From positions 1 to 7,686 of the forward strand of contig JASJEI010000447.1 of the NCBI GenBank assembly GCA_030064795.1: a stretch of 7,686 nucleotides of DNA, in the 5' to 3' direction. The position numbers were made by a program, and so were the translations under genes. This document shows, piece after piece, positions 7,541-7,686 of this stretch. How positions within the stretch are numbered: position 1 is the stretch's first letter; the number at the start of each line of letters is the position of its first letter. This DNA is from Pleurocapsa sp. MO_226.B13. Lineage in GTDB: Bacteria > Cyanobacteriota > Cyanobacteriia > Cyanobacteriales > Xenococcaceae. The notes beneath the pieces were generated by a model, which had not been told where the DNA came from, did not search any database, and worked only from the letters and a program-made list of their open reading frames with translations.

Positions 7541-7585
7541 ATAATACTATTTTCCTAAAGTAGTGAGAGAGATCGATAGAGTATT

Positions 7586-7661
7586 GTAGGTTGGGTTGAG
7601 TTTACGAAACCCAACAATAATTGGGTTTAAGTTGGGTTTTACTTCGTGCAACCCAACCTAC
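7586..7661. repeat. 76-base compound palindromic repeat (AACCCAAC/GTTGGGTT type)
   Basis: The outer arms GTAGGTTGGGTTG (7586-7598) and CAACCCAACCTAC (7649-7661) are a perfect 13-bp inverted repeat. Inside, AAACCCAAC (7607-7615) can pair perfectly with GTTGGGTTT (7631-7639), or its first eight bases with TTGGGTTT (7621-7628) around a 6-base loop. The transcript could therefore fold in two competing ways, and the DNA could form a cruciform. Similar GGTTGGGTT palindromes are dispersed in many cyanobacterial genomes (recalled, not checked). It contains no gene. Confidence 0.75.
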
Positions 7662-7686
7662 CTTCGTCTCTCATTACTTTTTCCAA

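Larger units (their letters stand above)
7412..7563. repeat. 152-bp segment with 13-bp terminal inverted repeats (MITE-like candidate)
   Basis: CTATTTTAGGAAA (7412-7424) is the inverse complement of TTTCCTAAAGTAG (7551-7563) at 12 of 13 positions, and the remaining position can form a GU pair. The segment between holds the HIP1 inverted pair and the GACGC/GGGGA stretch and encodes nothing. This is the form of a small non-autonomous element. No target-site duplication is visible at its edges and no related transposase is present, so its mobile origin is only inferred. Confidence 0.35.
7313..7686. other. Repeat-dense gene-free region at the right end
   Basis: No credible gene was found on either strand in these 374 bases. 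The region is packed with inverted and short direct repeats: an imperfect hairpin just after the kinase stop, a GTTAGTA tandem pair (7391-7404), a HIP1-based inverted pair, a GACGC/GGGGA-rich stretch, a larger segment bounded by 13-bp inverted repeats, and a 76-base compound palindrome. It looks like an intergenic site that has collected cyanobacterial repeat elements. Confidence 0.7.

Noticed and set aside
7313..7686. A tRNA or small protein gene in the right-end gap
   Set aside because: No cloverleaf with the TTC arm consensus and no open frame with a start, ribosome site and sensible composition was found.

Overview
The window reads as chromosomal DNA of a cyanobacterium. The evidence is AT-rich coding sequence, ten perfect copies of the cyanobacterial HIP1 octamer GCGATCGC in 7.7 kb, an ABC solute-binding lipoprotein with a Tat-like signal, a large hybrid histidine kinase, and an intergenic region full of palindromic repeats. 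No rRNA, tRNA, CRISPR array, transposase or phage gene was seen, and no taxon closer than cyanobacteria can be named from this sequence alone.

Layout. (1) 3-872 (+): a complete LivH-type ABC permease; the window starts only two bases before its ATG, so any upstream partners are out of view. (2) 873-993: a convergent gap with two weak hairpins. (3) 994-2268 (-): a LivJ/LivK-type solute-binding lipoprotein. (4) 2385-2909 (-): a RimJ/RimL-type GNAT N-acetyltransferase, upstream of the binding protein on the same strand. (5) 2910-3026: a divergent AT-rich promoter region. (6) 3027-4268 (+): an amidohydrolase that aligns with cytosine deaminase CodA but has changes at two catalytic positions. (7) about 4252-4324: a terminator-like hairpin over the amidohydrolase stop codon, then a 20-bp near-perfect dyad. 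(8) 4325-7312 (+): a hybrid sensor kinase with about seven N-terminal membrane helices, a large extracytoplasmic domain, HAMP, HisKA, HATPase_c and a receiver. (9) 7313-7686: a gene-free, repeat-dense end.

How the genes may work together (inference). The permease and binding protein belong to the same transporter class (branched-chain amino acid / amide / urea, HAAT family) and could serve one importer, although they are convergent and so not in one operon. The amidohydrolase could act on an imported N-heterocycle or amide, and the kinase could sense an external ligand. Only proximity supports this, and no ATPase (LivF/LivG) or second permease (LivM) lies in the window.

No clearly new multi-gene system was found. 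The points most worth checking are the altered catalytic residues of the amidohydrolase, the dyad upstream of the kinase, the unassigned sensor half of the kinase, and a 152-bp segment with terminal inverted repeats near the right end.
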